Part shown: positions 44,780 through 54,279 of the stretch, in pieces
Numbering within the stretch: position 1 is the first letter of the stretch
Layout of the letters: each line of letters opens with the position of its first letter
DNA from: an uncultured Parabacteroides sp.
GTDB taxonomy: Bacteria; Bacteroidota; Bacteroidia; Bacteroidales; Tannerellaceae
NCBI GenBank assembly: GCA_949289155.1
Contig: CASEMX010000005.1
Location: forward strand, 1 to 64,000
Reading direction: 5' to 3'
Length of the DNA: 64,000 nt
Program-made: the position numbers and the translations under genes
The notes under the pieces: model-generated
What the model saw: only the letters and a program-made list of their open reading frames with translations
The model's database searches: none
Told to the model about the DNA's origin: nothing

Positions 44780-45038
44780 TTCCAAAGGGAATCAGTGGAT
44801 TCTGTTGGAAGGACATACTGAGTTAAGCATTTACGATATTATTCCAGATACGAAAATCGCCAATTTTTCATCAAGCCGGAATAATAGACAATGAATGCTT
44901 GCACTCATGCTGTACACTTTACTGAAAGGAGAAAGTATATCTGACAGCATAGAGTGCGGGCTGTTGTTTTATTATTGGCTTGATGGGCGTTTGGCGATGC
45001 CTCGTATCAAATAATAAACAACTCACCCGCACTTTTTT
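44780..45038 (+). ncRNA. Candidate structured RNA or attenuator leader
   Basis: The segment folds into several strong helices: AAGCATT (44825-44831)/AATGCTT (44894-44900) enclosing TATTATTCC (44837-44845)/GGAATAATA (44878-44886); GCACTCATGCTGT (44901-44913)/ACAGCATaGAGTGC (44944-44957); and a terminator GTGCGGG (44954-44960)/CCCGCAC (45026-45032) with an inner GTTGTTT-ATTATT stem (44963-44976 with 45010-45022), followed by six T. The second and third helices share bases 44954-44957, so they compete. No protein gene is present, and I do not recognise a named Rfam class. It is either a 260-nt small RNA or a leader attenuating the surface protein gene at 45120. Confidence 0.6.
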
Positions 45039-45119
45039 ATGCCTTCATAAATGGTTTTGGTTAGTTGGTCGTAAATGCGGCACGGCTGAATTCATTTACT
45101 AATTAAACACATACAATTT

Positions 45120-47237
45120 ATGAAGACACGAATTTTTACTTTATTGATGGCGTTGCTGTGCCTACCGATGGTGGGGTGGGGACAAAGTCCCACGTATGGT
45201 GGAGGCAGTGGAACGGAAGCTGACCCGTATCAAATCAGTACTACCGAGCAACTGAAAGCGTTGGCAGAAGCAGTAAATGACGGGGAAAGTTATGATAACG
45301 TTTACTTTAAATTGACCTCTTCGCTAACTATTGATGATGAGACGTGGACACCCATCGGCTCAGATGAAGATACCCCCTTCTCCGGTACTTTTAATGGAGA
45401 GAATAATACGCTGACACTATCTGAAAGCCTCTTTGATTATGTTACCAATGGGCGGATAGAGAATCTGACAGTTTCGATAACAGCTACGAATACGGATATT
45501 AATGGAATAGTAGCCTCTTATGTAAATAACTCCGTGATAGAAAATGTAACCAGCGAAGGAAGTTTGTCCTCAGAGCGTGCATCTAATCAAGCCGGAGGAA
45601 TTGCATATATGATAAAGAATGGCTCTCAAATATTGAACTGTACAAACAACGCGACATTAAGCGGTTATAATGTTGCCGGCGGTATCGCTTGGTGTATGGA
45701 TAGCCGAGAGGGAGAAACTACTACAACACTTATTGATGGCTGCATAAATAATGGTAATATCACGACGAGTAATTCATGGAATGGCTGGGCAGGTGGTATA
45801 GTTGGCAGTATGTATGGAGGAACTGTCAGCAATTGTACAAATAATGGAAGTATAAGTAGTGTCGTTCAAGCGGCAGGTGGAATTGTTGGCTGCGCTTTCG
45901 ACTATAACTTCACGGAATCAAGCTCAGAGCCACCCGCACAAGACATGCTATTTATTAATAATACCAATACAGGAGAGGTGGATTGCGTGCAAGCAGCCGG
46001 AGGTATTATTGGGTTGGCAGATTCCAACTGGAATGATATTTATGTTATTAATTGCTTGAATACAGGTGCTATTAGCGGTGGTGCACTTATAAGCGGCATC
46101 GCCGGAATCGCTCAAACCGTACGTGGTGGAGATTCTACCAACCCAGCTAATGAAGATAATGAAGATTCCATCATCATCCAAAACTGTGGTAACACCGGTG
46201 AAATTACAATCACTGGCGGCGAAGGTGCTCCCGGAGCGAGCATTTCGGTTATGGATGGCGCGGGTAAAGAGCAGGCAAGCGATAATGTATATATCGAGCA
46301 AGAGGGACTGCCGGGTATTTTGTCCGGAGAGCCAAATGAAGTCGATGAAGTAAACGAACCCACCAAAGCAACCGACCAAGCGGACTTGTTGGATAAGCTG
46401 AACGAGGGCGCGAAAGAATATAATGAAACTCATCCGGAAATTCCGGCGAAAGGTTGGAGCACAAGCGGTAGCGGCGAAATCGTATCGACACTGTTGCCAC
46501 CGACAATCATGGGGACAACTCCATTCGAAGGAAGCACGACCGTTACGATTACCGCAGAAGAGGGCGCAACTATTTATTATACAACAGATGAAACAGAGCC
46601 TACAACCTCATCTACGCAATACACAGAGGCGTTTGAGATTACCGAAACAACAACCGTGAAAGCTATCGCTGTTTTGGATAATGAAACAAGTGCCGCAGCT
46701 ACAATGCAATTCGTTTTGCAAGAATCCGAAGAGCCCGACACCCCAGTCATCCCCGACTACCCCGACTACTATAATATAATGGTAGAGGAATGTGAGGGCG
46801 CGACGGTCGAGACCAGCACGAATGTAGTGCGCGAAGGAACCAGCATGACCTTTACGATTGAGGTGGCCGAAGGATATACCGCAGAGAATATGGTAGTGAA
46901 GTATAAGCGCAGTATGTTCGGATATTGGGAGACTGCAACGCTGGATGAGGACGGAACCTATCGAATCCAAAATATCTATACCGACATATATATCATGGTA
47001 GAGGGCGTAGCGGAAGAGAACCCAACCGGCATCGAATCCATCGAGGGCGCGAAGGTCTATACGAAAGACGGCAGCATCTATGTATATACGCCGACAGAGG
47101 AAGAGGTAACGATAATCTCGATGAGCGGCGCAGTGCTGAAGAACGAGCAGCAGGTAGGACTGAAACAGTACACCGGTCTGCAGCGCGGCGTATATATTAT
47201 ATGTATCGGCGAGCAGCGGTTTAAGGTGAGAAATTAA
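45120..47237 (+). CDS. Large secreted surface protein with DUF6383-like tail
   Basis: A 705-residue protein with a signal peptide (MKTRIFTLLMALLCLPMVGWG). The first 350 residues are GLUG-type repeats (GGIAYMIKNGSQILNCTNNA, AGGIVGSMYGGTVSNCTNNG, AGGIIGLADS), likely a beta-helix or bacterial adhesin stem. A domain near 455-540 (GATIYYTTDETEPTTSSTQY) resembles the CHB_HEX_C beta-sandwich. The last 70 residues (SIEGAKVYTKDGSIYVYTP and GVYIICIGEQRFKVRN) look like the DUF6383/Por-type C-terminal tail of Parabacteroides surface proteins. An adhesion or glycan-binding role is likely; no enzyme motif is seen. A strong hairpin follows. Confidence 0.78.
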   Translation: MKTRIFTLLMALLCLPMVGWGQSPTYGGGSGTEADPYQISTTEQLKALAEAVNDGESYDNVYFKLTSSLTIDDETWTPIGSDEDTPFSGTFNGENNTLTLSESLFDYVTNGRIENLTVSITATNTDINGIVASYVNNSVIENVTSEGSLSSERASNQAGGIAYMIKNGSQILNCTNNATLSGYNVAGGIAWCMDSREGETTTTLIDGCINNGNITTSNSWNGWAGGIVGSMYGGTVSNCTNNGSISSVVQAAGGIVGCAFDYNFTESSSEPPAQDMLFINNTNTGEVDCVQAAGGIIGLADSNWNDIYVINCLNTGAISGGALISGIAGIAQTVRGGDSTNPANEDNEDSIIIQNCGNTGEITITGGEGAPGASISVMDGAGKEQASDNVYIEQEGLPGILSGEPNEVDEVNEPTKATDQADLLDKLNEGAKEYNETHPEIPAKGWSTSGSGEIVSTLLPPTIMGTTPFEGSTTVTITAEEGATIYYTTDETEPTTSSTQYTEAFEITETTTVKAIAVLDNETSAAATMQFVLQESEEPDTPVIPDYPDYYNIMVEECEGATVETSTNVVREGTSMTFTIEVAEGYTAENMVVKYKRSMFGYWETATLDEDGTYRIQNIYTDIYIMVEGVAEENPTGIESIEGAKVYTKDGSIYVYTPTEEEVTIISMSGAVLKNEQQVGLKQYTGLQRGVYIICIGEQRFKVRN

Positions 47238-47259
47238 TAAATAGCACACCTATTTGACA

Positions 47260-47307
47260 GATGCCCACGGATTAAGAGTAAAAATAATCCGTGGGCATCT
47301 TGTTTTA
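47260..47307. terminator. Convergent terminator hairpin
   Basis: AGATGCCCACGGATTA (47260-47275) pairs perfectly with TAATCCGTGGGCATCT (47286-47301), then a TGTTTTATC tail. It ends the surface-protein transcript and stands between it and the convergent DUF5106 gene. Confidence 0.92.
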
Positions 47308-47317
47308 TCTTGTGCCA

Positions 47318-48235
47318 TCAGTGTGCCATCTCCGAGCCGAGGAACTCCTCAATGGCCTGCGGCGATGTCTCTTTGAGGCGCACCTGCTTCGTGCCGTCCA
47401 ACAGGTAAATGGCAGGGAACCCGAGGATATCGTACAGTTCCTTTTCATAAATCGCCTGCTCCCCATCGTAAGCAATAATCCAATCGGCAGGCAGATTGGG
47501 CTGCATCTGCCGCCAAAGGCTCAGGTCGTCGCCCGGATACACCGCCAAGACCGTCAGCTTCCCCTCTTTCACCCACTCTCGGACACGCGAACTGTTTTGC
47601 AACGCTTGAAGGGCCTGATGGCATTCATCGCAAGAGGGGTCGAAGAACAGCAGGACCGTCCACCGCTCGGGCAACGCATACAAACTGTCCCGGCTCCCGT
47701 CGGACAACGTAAAGGTAAAGTCGGCTGCCGGCATGCCCACCTGATTCTTGCGGACGGATTGCAACAGCATCTGCGGACGGATTTTATCGTCTGCCGAAAG
47801 ACGTCCGGATGTCGCCATATATTCCAGCACAGGAATAAACAACACCTCGTTGCGCATCGGCGAGGCAAGGTCGTACAGGTACTTCTCGAAGGTATTGTAA
47901 AAGAAAAACAATCCGTTGCGCGTAGAGGCCGCCTGCTCCATGGTATGAGCCAGCGCATCTCCCGCCACCGAATCCGGAACCAACCGAAAGAGGTCGATAA
48001 AATCGACTGCCGCCTGCTCTACGCTCTCCGGATGATTCAGGTATTGCAAGCTGTCTGCAAAATCGAAATGTTCCCAATAGTGCGCCGTCAGATACGCCGC
48101 GCGCTCAGCCGGAGTACGCAGTTCGGTCGGAATGACAGGCAACCGGAAGCCCTCCGTCTCTTGGGCTTGCAAAGAAAATACAGGGGAGAATGACACCATC
48201 GCGGCAAAGCAGATGGCAAAAAGCGTTCGTCTCAT
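47318..48235 (-). CDS. DUF5106 thioredoxin-like periplasmic protein
   Basis: A 305-residue exported protein from the ATG at 48235 (MRRTLFAICFAAMVSFSPVFS signal). Residues 30-160 form a helical domain of DUF5106 type; residues 165-305 form a TlpA-like thioredoxin fold with a CDEC active site (Cys202, Cys205) in FFDPSCDECH and the cis-Pro region GFPAIYLLD. A role as periplasmic thiol-disulfide reductase or cytochrome/lipoprotein redox helper is likely. It is divergent from dnaG. Confidence 0.83.
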   Translation of the reverse strand: MRRTLFAICFAAMVSFSPVFSLQAQETEGFRLPVIPTELRTPAERAAYLTAHYWEHFDFADSLQYLNHPESVEQAAVDFIDLFRLVPDSVAGDALAHTMEQAASTRNGLFFFYNTFEKYLYDLASPMRNEVLFIPVLEYMATSGRLSADDKIRPQMLLQSVRKNQVGMPAADFTFTLSDGSRDSLYALPERWTVLLFFDPSCDECHQALQALQNSSRVREWVKEGKLTVLAVYPGDDLSLWRQMQPNLPADWIIAYDGEQAIYEKELYDILGFPAIYLLDGTKQVRLKETSPQAIEEFLGSEMAH

Positions 48236-48332
48236 AAGAATATGGATTTGTCTTGTTTTTCTCTGCAAACATATACTATTTCCCCGAATTTATCGTACTT
48301 TTGCCGGGAGATTTTTCAGGAAGGGAAGCAAG

Positions 48333-50306
48333 ATGATAGACCAACCAACCATCGACCGCATACTGGATGCCGCGAACATTGTGGATGTCGTATCCGAATT
48401 TGTCACCCTGCGCAAACGCGGGGTCAATTATGTCGGCCTTTGCCCTTTCCACGACGACAAGACGCCCTCATTCTATGTCTCTCCTGCCAAAAATATCTGT
48501 AAATGCTTTGCCTGCGGCGAAGGAGGAACGGCAGTCCACTTCATCATGAAGCACGAGCAATTGAGCTATGTCGAAGCCCTGCGTTATCTGGCGAAGAAAT
48601 ATAACATCGAAATCCACGAACGCGAGCTGACCGATAAGGAGAAACAGTTACAGGGCGACCGCGAGAGTATGCTCATCGTCAATGCGTGGGCACAAAAGTA
48701 TTTCACTACGCTACTCAACGAACATATCGACGGGAAGACCATCGGCATGCGCTACTTTGCCGAACGGGGATTCCGGGAAGATACCATCCGGAAGTTCCAA
48801 TTGGGATACAGCCTCGACCAGCGCGATGCCCTCTACCAAGCTGCCCTGAAAAGCGGATATAAGAAGGAGTATCTGGAAAAGACGGGGCTGATTATTGCGT
48901 ACGAAGATGGAAAGGTAAGCGACCGATTCAGGGGACGTGTCATCTTCCCGGTCCATTCGCTAAGCGGGAAGGTAGTCGCTTTCGGCGGACGTGTCCTGAA
49001 GAAAGACGAAAAGACAGCCAAGTATGTCAATTCGCCGGAGAGCGAGATTTACCATAAGAGCAATGAACTGTATGGCATCTACTTCGCGAAACAGGCCATC
49101 GTAAAAGCAGACCGTTGCTTCTTGGTGGAAGGCTACACTGATGTCATCTCGATGCACCAATCCGGCGTGGAGAACGTCGTTGCTTCATCAGGAACGGCAT
49201 TGACCCACGGACAAATCCGGCTAATCCATCGCTTCACGAATAATATAACGGTTTTATATGACGGAGACGCTGCCGGCATCAAAGCCGCCATACGAGGCAT
49301 CGACCTTCTGTTGGAAGAGGGTATGAATGTCAAGGTCGTGCTTCTTCCCGACGGAGAGGACCCCGACTCCTTTGCCCGGAGCCATAGCGCAAGCGAGTTC
49401 GCTGAATTTATCCGCCAGAATGAGACCGACTTTATCCGCTTCAAGACAAAGCTCTTACTGGATGAAGCCGGGAATGACCCGATAAAACGTTCTACGCTCA
49501 TCGCGGAGATTATCCGTTCGATTGCCATTGTGCCGGATAATATCACCCGTACGCTCTATATCCGAGAATGCAGTGCCAAAATGGAAATAGACGAACAGGT
49601 CGTATTGAACGAAGTCAATAAAATACGCCTCTCGCAATATGAGCAAGGGCGCAAAACGACTGCTCCGGAACCTGCCGCTCCGCAGCAACCGCAGCCCGCT
49701 GCAAAAGAGGAAACGCCCTCTTCTCCGCCAACACCCCGCATACGCTCGCCCTATGAAGCCTTCGAAGTCGCATTGATGCGCTATGTGGTACGGTATGGCG
49801 AACGTATCCTCTATGATTATATCGACGAAGAGACCAACGAACCGGTACAGCTCCGCGTGGCAGAGTTCATCCGTTCTGATTTGGAACAGGACGAACTCAC
49901 CTTCTATACTCCCGTATTGAAACAGATGCTGGACGAAGCGGCAGAGCATTCCCACGAGGAGGGATTCGAGGCGCACCGCTATTTCCTTGCCCATCCCGAC
50001 CCATTGGTGAGCCGAATCGCTGCCAATCTGTTAAGCGAGAAATACCAATTAAGCAAATACCATACAAAGAACCGGGAGATAGAACAAGAAGAGGACCGCT
50101 TGGACCAATTGGTGGTGCGCGACCTGTTTGCGTTCAAAGAGGCCTATATCCTGCATCAAATCCGGGAGAAACAGGAAGAGCTGAAGAAGCTCCCTCCCGA
50201 TGCCGTCGAACAAATGATGGGCATCATGCAGGAAATCGCCCAACTGAACGAAGTAAAGAAGGTATTGTCCAAAGAATTGGGAGAACGCATTATATTGAAA
50301 ATGTAA
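48333..50306 (+). CDS. dnaG: DNA primase DnaG
   Basis: A 657-residue replication primase. From the ATG at 48333 (MIDQPTIDRILDAANIVDVV) it has the zinc-binding domain (Cys37, His40, Cys58, Cys61 in CPFHDDKT and CKCFACGEGG), the catalytic TOPRIM core (FLVEGYTDVIS with Glu, and LYDGDAAG) and a C-terminal helicase-binding region with a Pro/Ala-rich linker (PEPAAPQQPQPAA, about residues 440-470). A TACTTTTG -7 box is at 48296-48303. The frame opens upstream to 48132 only because it overlaps the divergent gene's signal region. Confidence 0.96.
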   Translation: MIDQPTIDRILDAANIVDVVSEFVTLRKRGVNYVGLCPFHDDKTPSFYVSPAKNICKCFACGEGGTAVHFIMKHEQLSYVEALRYLAKKYNIEIHERELTDKEKQLQGDRESMLIVNAWAQKYFTTLLNEHIDGKTIGMRYFAERGFREDTIRKFQLGYSLDQRDALYQAALKSGYKKEYLEKTGLIIAYEDGKVSDRFRGRVIFPVHSLSGKVVAFGGRVLKKDEKTAKYVNSPESEIYHKSNELYGIYFAKQAIVKADRCFLVEGYTDVISMHQSGVENVVASSGTALTHGQIRLIHRFTNNITVLYDGDAAGIKAAIRGIDLLLEEGMNVKVVLLPDGEDPDSFARSHSASEFAEFIRQNETDFIRFKTKLLLDEAGNDPIKRSTLIAEIIRSIAIVPDNITRTLYIRECSAKMEIDEQVVLNEVNKIRLSQYEQGRKTTAPEPAAPQQPQPAAKEETPSSPPTPRIRSPYEAFEVALMRYVVRYGERILYDYIDEETNEPVQLRVAEFIRSDLEQDELTFYTPVLKQMLDEAAEHSHEEGFEAHRYFLAHPDPLVSRIAANLLSEKYQLSKYHTKNREIEQEEDRLDQLVVRDLFAFKEAYILHQIREKQEELKKLPPDAVEQMMGIMQEIAQLNEVKKVLSKELGERIILKM

Positions 50307-50316
50307 AACTGACAAT

Positions 50317-51258
50317 ATGGAATATTTATTAGAAACACAAGATGTAGTAAAGCAATATGCCAACCATTTGGCGCTCGACAAAGTCAGCATCCAAGTGCCC
50401 GAAGGTAAAATATTCGGATTGCTGGGACCGAATGGCGCAGGAAAAACAACCCTTATCCGAATCATTAACCGCATTACGGCTCCTGACAGCGGGAATGTAT
50501 TTTTTGACGGACACCCCTCCCGGCCGGAAGATGTTTACCAAATCGGTTATCTCCCTGAAGAGCGCGGATTGTACAAGAAGATGAAAGTAGGCGAACAAGC
50601 CATATATCTTGCCCAACTCAAAGGATTAAGTTATAAAGAGGCACGCCAGCGGTTGCAGCGTTGGTTCGAGAAGTTCGACATCATGCCTTGGTGGAACAAG
50701 AAACTGGAAGAACTGTCGAAAGGCATGCAACAAAAGGTGCAATTCATCATTACCGTCATCCACGAGCCTAAACTCCTCATCTTGGACGAACCATTCAGTG
50801 GCTTCGACCCGGTAAATGCAGACCGTTTGAAGCAGGAGATTCTCGAATTGAAAGAAAAGGGCCATACGATTATCTTCTCGACGCACAATATGTCTTCCGT
50901 AGAAGAGATTTGCGACCATATCGCCCTCATCAACCATTCGCATGTTGTACTAAAAGGCTCGGTGCGCGAGGTACGCGAACGCTTCAAGACGCACCGATAC
51001 CACCTCCGGGTTCAGGCATCCGGGGAATTTCCCCGTCTCGAAAGTCCGCTTTATACCGAATTGAAGCGTGTACAGGAGGAGGGGAACCTATTCCAAATCG
51101 ACATTAAGAAGGAACCGGAAGCCAGCAATTCGGAATTGCTCCGGGAACTAAGTACAAAAGCAGAAATCCTCTCCTTCGTCGAAGAGATTCCTTCTATGCA
51201 CGACATATTTATCCAAGTAGTATCCAATGAACCCCAAAAAGAGGAGACAACAAAATGA
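50317..51258 (+). CDS. ABC transporter ATP-binding protein
   Basis: A 313-residue ATPase of an ABC-2 exporter. Walker A GPNGAGKTT (about 38-46), signature LSKGMQQKVQ (about 136), Walker B LLILDEPF (about 158) and the switch His in STHNM are intact. The C-terminal 90 residues are an additional domain (VRERFKTHRYHLRVQASGEF) of the kind found in sodium-type NatA-like ATPases. It overlaps the permease gene by 4 bp and starts 10 nt after dnaG, so it may share the dnaG transcript. Confidence 0.92.
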   Translation: MEYLLETQDVVKQYANHLALDKVSIQVPEGKIFGLLGPNGAGKTTLIRIINRITAPDSGNVFFDGHPSRPEDVYQIGYLPEERGLYKKMKVGEQAIYLAQLKGLSYKEARQRLQRWFEKFDIMPWWNKKLEELSKGMQQKVQFIITVIHEPKLLILDEPFSGFDPVNADRLKQEILELKEKGHTIIFSTHNMSSVEEICDHIALINHSHVVLKGSVREVRERFKTHRYHLRVQASGEFPRLESPLYTELKRVQEEGNLFQIDIKKEPEASNSELLRELSTKAEILSFVEEIPSMHDIFIQVVSNEPQKEETTK

Positions 51259-52574
51259 GTAAAATCGGATTAGTCATACAACGAGAGTATGTACAGCGCG
51301 TCAGCAAAAAATCATTCATCCTATTAACTTTCCTGACCCCTATATTATTTGCCGCTTTGGTATTCGTTCCTTTATGGCTCTCTTCCATTAAAGGAGACGA
51401 AGTAAAGAAAATCGCCGTATTGGACCAGACCGGCAAATATGCTCCGCTCTTGAAAAATACAGAAGAAATCGATTTCGTAGTTGCCGATGGCGACATGGAT
51501 TCCTATCGGAAGGATTCGGACAAAGCCATTTACGCTTTCCTGTCTATCGATAGCGATTTGCTTCAGAACCCGAAAGCCGCCGTGCTCTATTCCCAGAAAC
51601 AAATTCCGATGAGCATCAAGGCGGAAGTGGCCGGCCAACTGGACGAAATGCTGCGGGATGAGAAGCTGGCTTCGTTCAATATCCCGAATCTGAAAGAGAT
51701 TATCGAAGAGAGCAAAGTGTCGTGCGATGTACAAACTATCAAATGGGAAGAAGATGGTTCTGCCAATACGACATCGGCAGAAGTCGCCTCCATCGCCGGC
51801 TTTATCCTCACTTTCCTTATCTATATGTTCATCATTATGTACGGGGCAATGGTGATGCAGGGAGTAATGGAGGAAAAAACCAACCGCATCATGGAGGTAA
51901 TGATTTCCTCCGTCCGGCCGTTCGACCTGATGATGGGCAAAATCATCGGAATCGGCATGGTCGGCCTCACCCAAGTGTTCCTGTGGGCGATATTGACCTC
52001 CGTATTGTTGGCGGGTGCGCTCTTCCTGCTCGGAGGAGATGCTTCGCAAGCAGTCGATATGATGGCAGCCAACCAAATCAACCAGGCCGCTGTCATGACA
52101 AACCCTGCCAACCCCAGCGTGTTGAAACTGCAAGAGATTCTGAACTCTATCCAGATTACCCAATTAGGAATCAACTTCGTGCTTTATTTCATCGGAGGTT
52201 ACCTGATGTACGCCTCGCTGTTTGCAGCCATCGGAAGTGCGGTAGACCAGCAAGAGGACTCGTCCCAGTTCATGACTCCGATGATGGTCTTGATGGTCTT
52301 TGCGCTTTATGCAGGGATTTATAGTGTAGAGAATCCCGACGGGCCGCTGGCGTTCTGGTGCTCGTTGATTCCGCTCACCTCCCCCATCGTCATGATGGTC
52401 CGCTTGCCTTTTGACATACCGCTCTGGGAAAATCTTCTTTCCCTCGCATTGCTATTCGGCACGGCAGTAGCCTGCGTATGGGTTTCGGGGAAGATTTACC
52501 GTGTGGGCGTCCTGATGTACGGAAAGAAACCCAGTCTTATGGAAATCATCCGCTGGATTAATTATAAGGGATAA
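51255..52574 (+). CDS. ABC-2 type permease (NatB-like)
   Basis: A 439-residue inner-membrane permease. One N-terminal helix (about 22-44), a soluble periplasmic part (about 45-180), and five to six helices at 185-420. The segment MQGVMEEKTNRIMEVMISSVRP (around 205-225) is the signature of the ABC2_membrane_3 family, known from the Na+ exporter NatB and from exporters of drugs or lipids. Substrate unknown. It pairs with the preceding ATPase through a 4-bp overlap. Confidence 0.9.
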   Translation: MSKIGLVIQREYVQRVSKKSFILLTFLTPILFAALVFVPLWLSSIKGDEVKKIAVLDQTGKYAPLLKNTEEIDFVVADGDMDSYRKDSDKAIYAFLSIDSDLLQNPKAAVLYSQKQIPMSIKAEVAGQLDEMLRDEKLASFNIPNLKEIIEESKVSCDVQTIKWEEDGSANTTSAEVASIAGFILTFLIYMFIIMYGAMVMQGVMEEKTNRIMEVMISSVRPFDLMMGKIIGIGMVGLTQVFLWAILTSVLLAGALFLLGGDASQAVDMMAANQINQAAVMTNPANPSVLKLQEILNSIQITQLGINFVLYFIGGYLMYASLFAAIGSAVDQQEDSSQFMTPMMVLMVFALYAGIYSVENPDGPLAFWCSLIPLTSPIVMMVRLPFDIPLWENLLSLALLFGTAVACVWVSGKIYRVGVLMYGKKPSLMEIIRWINYKG

Positions 52575-52591
52575 CTTCTCATTGAAAAGAG

Positions 52592-53070
52592 GAAAGCCCT
52601 CCGCTGAGTTGCCCGCTCGTCCGGGCAGCTTGGCGGAGGCCTACGGAATGCCCGCTAGAACTCTAGAGGGGTCGACGGAGGCCTACGGAATGGCCTCTGC
52701 AACTCTAGAGGGGTCGACGGAGGCCTACGAAATAGCCTCTGCAACTCCAGAGGGGTCGACGGAGGCCTACGGAATAGCCTCTGCAACTCCAGAGGGGTCA
52801 ACGGAGGCCTACGAAATGGCCTCTGGAACTCTAGAGGGGTCGACGGAGGCCTACGGAATAGCCTCTGCAACTCCAGAGGGGTCTACGGAGGCCTACGAAA
52901 TGGCCTCTGGAACTCTAGAGGGGTCGACGGAGGCCTACGGAATGGCCTCTGCAACTCCAGAGGGGTCGACGGAGGCCTACGAAATGCTCCCTAGAACTCT
53001 AGAGGGTTCAGCGGAGGCCTACGAAATGGCCTCTGCAACTCCAGAGGGAATTTCGGAGGGCTACGAAAGC
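52592..53070. repeat. Palindrome array A9 (exact 42-bp period, 11 units)
   Basis: GGAGGCCTAC starts units at 52635, 52677, 52719, 52761, 52803, 52845, 52887, 52929, 52971, 53013 and 53055: eleven copies exactly 42 bp apart, without a single indel. Each unit has GAGGCCtacgrratGGCCTC and CCTCTGcaactcCAGAGG palindromes and a GTCGAC. A hairpin CCTCCGC...GCGGAGG (52600-52639) starts the array. An in-frame ORF (52582-53079, 14-residue repeats) exists because 42 is divisible by 3; variation between copies is mostly non-synonymous, so I treat it as non-coding. Confidence 0.93.
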
Positions 53071-53184
53071 ATTTCATAAATTAATTCCCTATATTTGCAC
53101 GGCAAATGTGAGCTTGTTCGTTTATAAGTTGAGTCGAAACTCAAGCACTCAAAAACTTACAAACTCAAAAAACTCAATACATAT

Positions 53185-54279
53185 ATGGCAAAAGTAGCAT
53201 TGATTACCGGCATAACGGGACAGGACGGCTCGTTCCTTGCCGAGTTTTTGATAGAGAAAGGATATGAAGTACACGGCATCATGCGCCGGTCTTCCTCTTT
53301 CAATACGGGGCGCATCGAACATCTTTACTTGGATGAATGGGTGCGCGACATGAAAAACAAACGATTGGTCAATCTGCATTGGGGCGACATGACCGATTCC
53401 AGTTCGTTGGTCCGCATCATCCGCGAGGTAAAGCCCGACGAAATCTATAATTTAGCGGCGCAAAGCCATGTCAAGGTCAGCTTTGATGTTCCGGAATATA
53501 CCGCAGAGGCCGATGCTATCGGGACGCTCCGCCTGTTGGAAGCGGTACGCCTCTTAGGATACGAAAAACGGACGAAGATTTATCAGGCGTCCACGTCCGA
53601 ACTGTTCGGATTGGTACAGGAAGTCCCGCAAAAGGAAACGACGCCCTTCTATCCGCGTTCGCCCTACGGAGTTGCCAAGCAATACGGATTCTGGATTACC
53701 AAGAATTACCGCGAGAGCTACGGGATGTTTGCCGTAAACGGCATCCTGTTCAACCATGAGTCGGAACGAAGAGGAGAAACTTTCGTCACTCGCAAGATAA
53801 CCTTGGCGGCTGCCCGCATCAAACAGGGACATCAGGATAAACTGTACTTGGGGAATCTGAACGCGCTCCGCGATTGGGGATACGCGAAAGACTATGTAGA
53901 GTGCATGTGGATGATTCTCCAACACGAAACGCCGGAAGATTTTGTCATCGCTACGGGCGAATACCATTCGGTCCGGGAGTTCTGCACGTTGGCATTCCAT
54001 GAAGTCGGCATCGAATTACGCTGGGAAGGAACCGGAATAGAGGAAAAAGGTATCGACATCGCCAGCGGCAAGGTATTGGTCGAGGTCGACCCGAAATATT
54101 TCCGCCCTGCCGAGGTCGAACAGCTCTTGGGCGACCCGACAAAGGCCAAGACGCTATTAGGATGGAATCCGCGCAAGACCTCTTTCGAGGAACTGGTCAA
54201 GATTATGGTCCGCCACGACATGAAGTTTGTCCGCAAACTTTACCTGAAATCCCAAATAGAGAAGGAAGAGCATGAATAA
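53185..54279 (+). CDS. gmd: GDP-mannose 4,6-dehydratase
   Basis: A 364-residue short-chain dehydrogenase making GDP-4-keto-6-deoxymannose, first step of GDP-L-fucose synthesis. NADP-binding [16 protein letters not shown] (7-22), the catalytic Ser/Thr-Tyr-Lys region with [12 protein letters not shown] (Tyr about 158, Lys about 162), and [16 protein letters not shown] near 190 are clear. It overlaps fcl by 8 bp. A TATATTTG -7 box lies at 53090-53097, directly after array A9. Confidence 0.96.
   Translation: MAKVALITGITGQDGSFLAEFLIEKGYEVHGIMRRSSSFNTGRIEHLYLDEWVRDMKNKRLVNLHWGDMTDSSSLVRIIREVKPDEIYNLAAQSHVKVSFDVPEYTAEADAIGTLRLLEAVRLLGYEKRTKIYQASTSELFGLVQEVPQKETTPFYPRSPYGVAKQYGFWITKNYRESYGMFAVNGILFNHESERRGETFVTRKITLAAARIKQGHQDKLYLGNLNALRDWGYAKDYVECMWMILQHETPEDFVIATGEYHSVREFCTLAFHEVGIELRWEGTGIEEKGIDIASGKVLVEVDPKYFRPAEVEQLLGDPTKAKTLLGWNPRKTSFEELVKIMVRHDMKFVRKLYLKSQIEKEEHE

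Noticed and set aside
44780-45038. Retron, 6S, SRP, RNase P or tmRNA
   Set aside because: No reverse transcriptase is nearby and none of the signature motifs of these RNAs is visible; left as an unclassified structured RNA.
52582-53079. 165-codon ORF with 14-residue repeats after the ABC permease
   Set aside because: It is created by an exact 42-bp repeat; inter-unit changes are mainly non-synonymous, it has only a TTG start, and similar ORFs appear on both strands of other 42-bp arrays.
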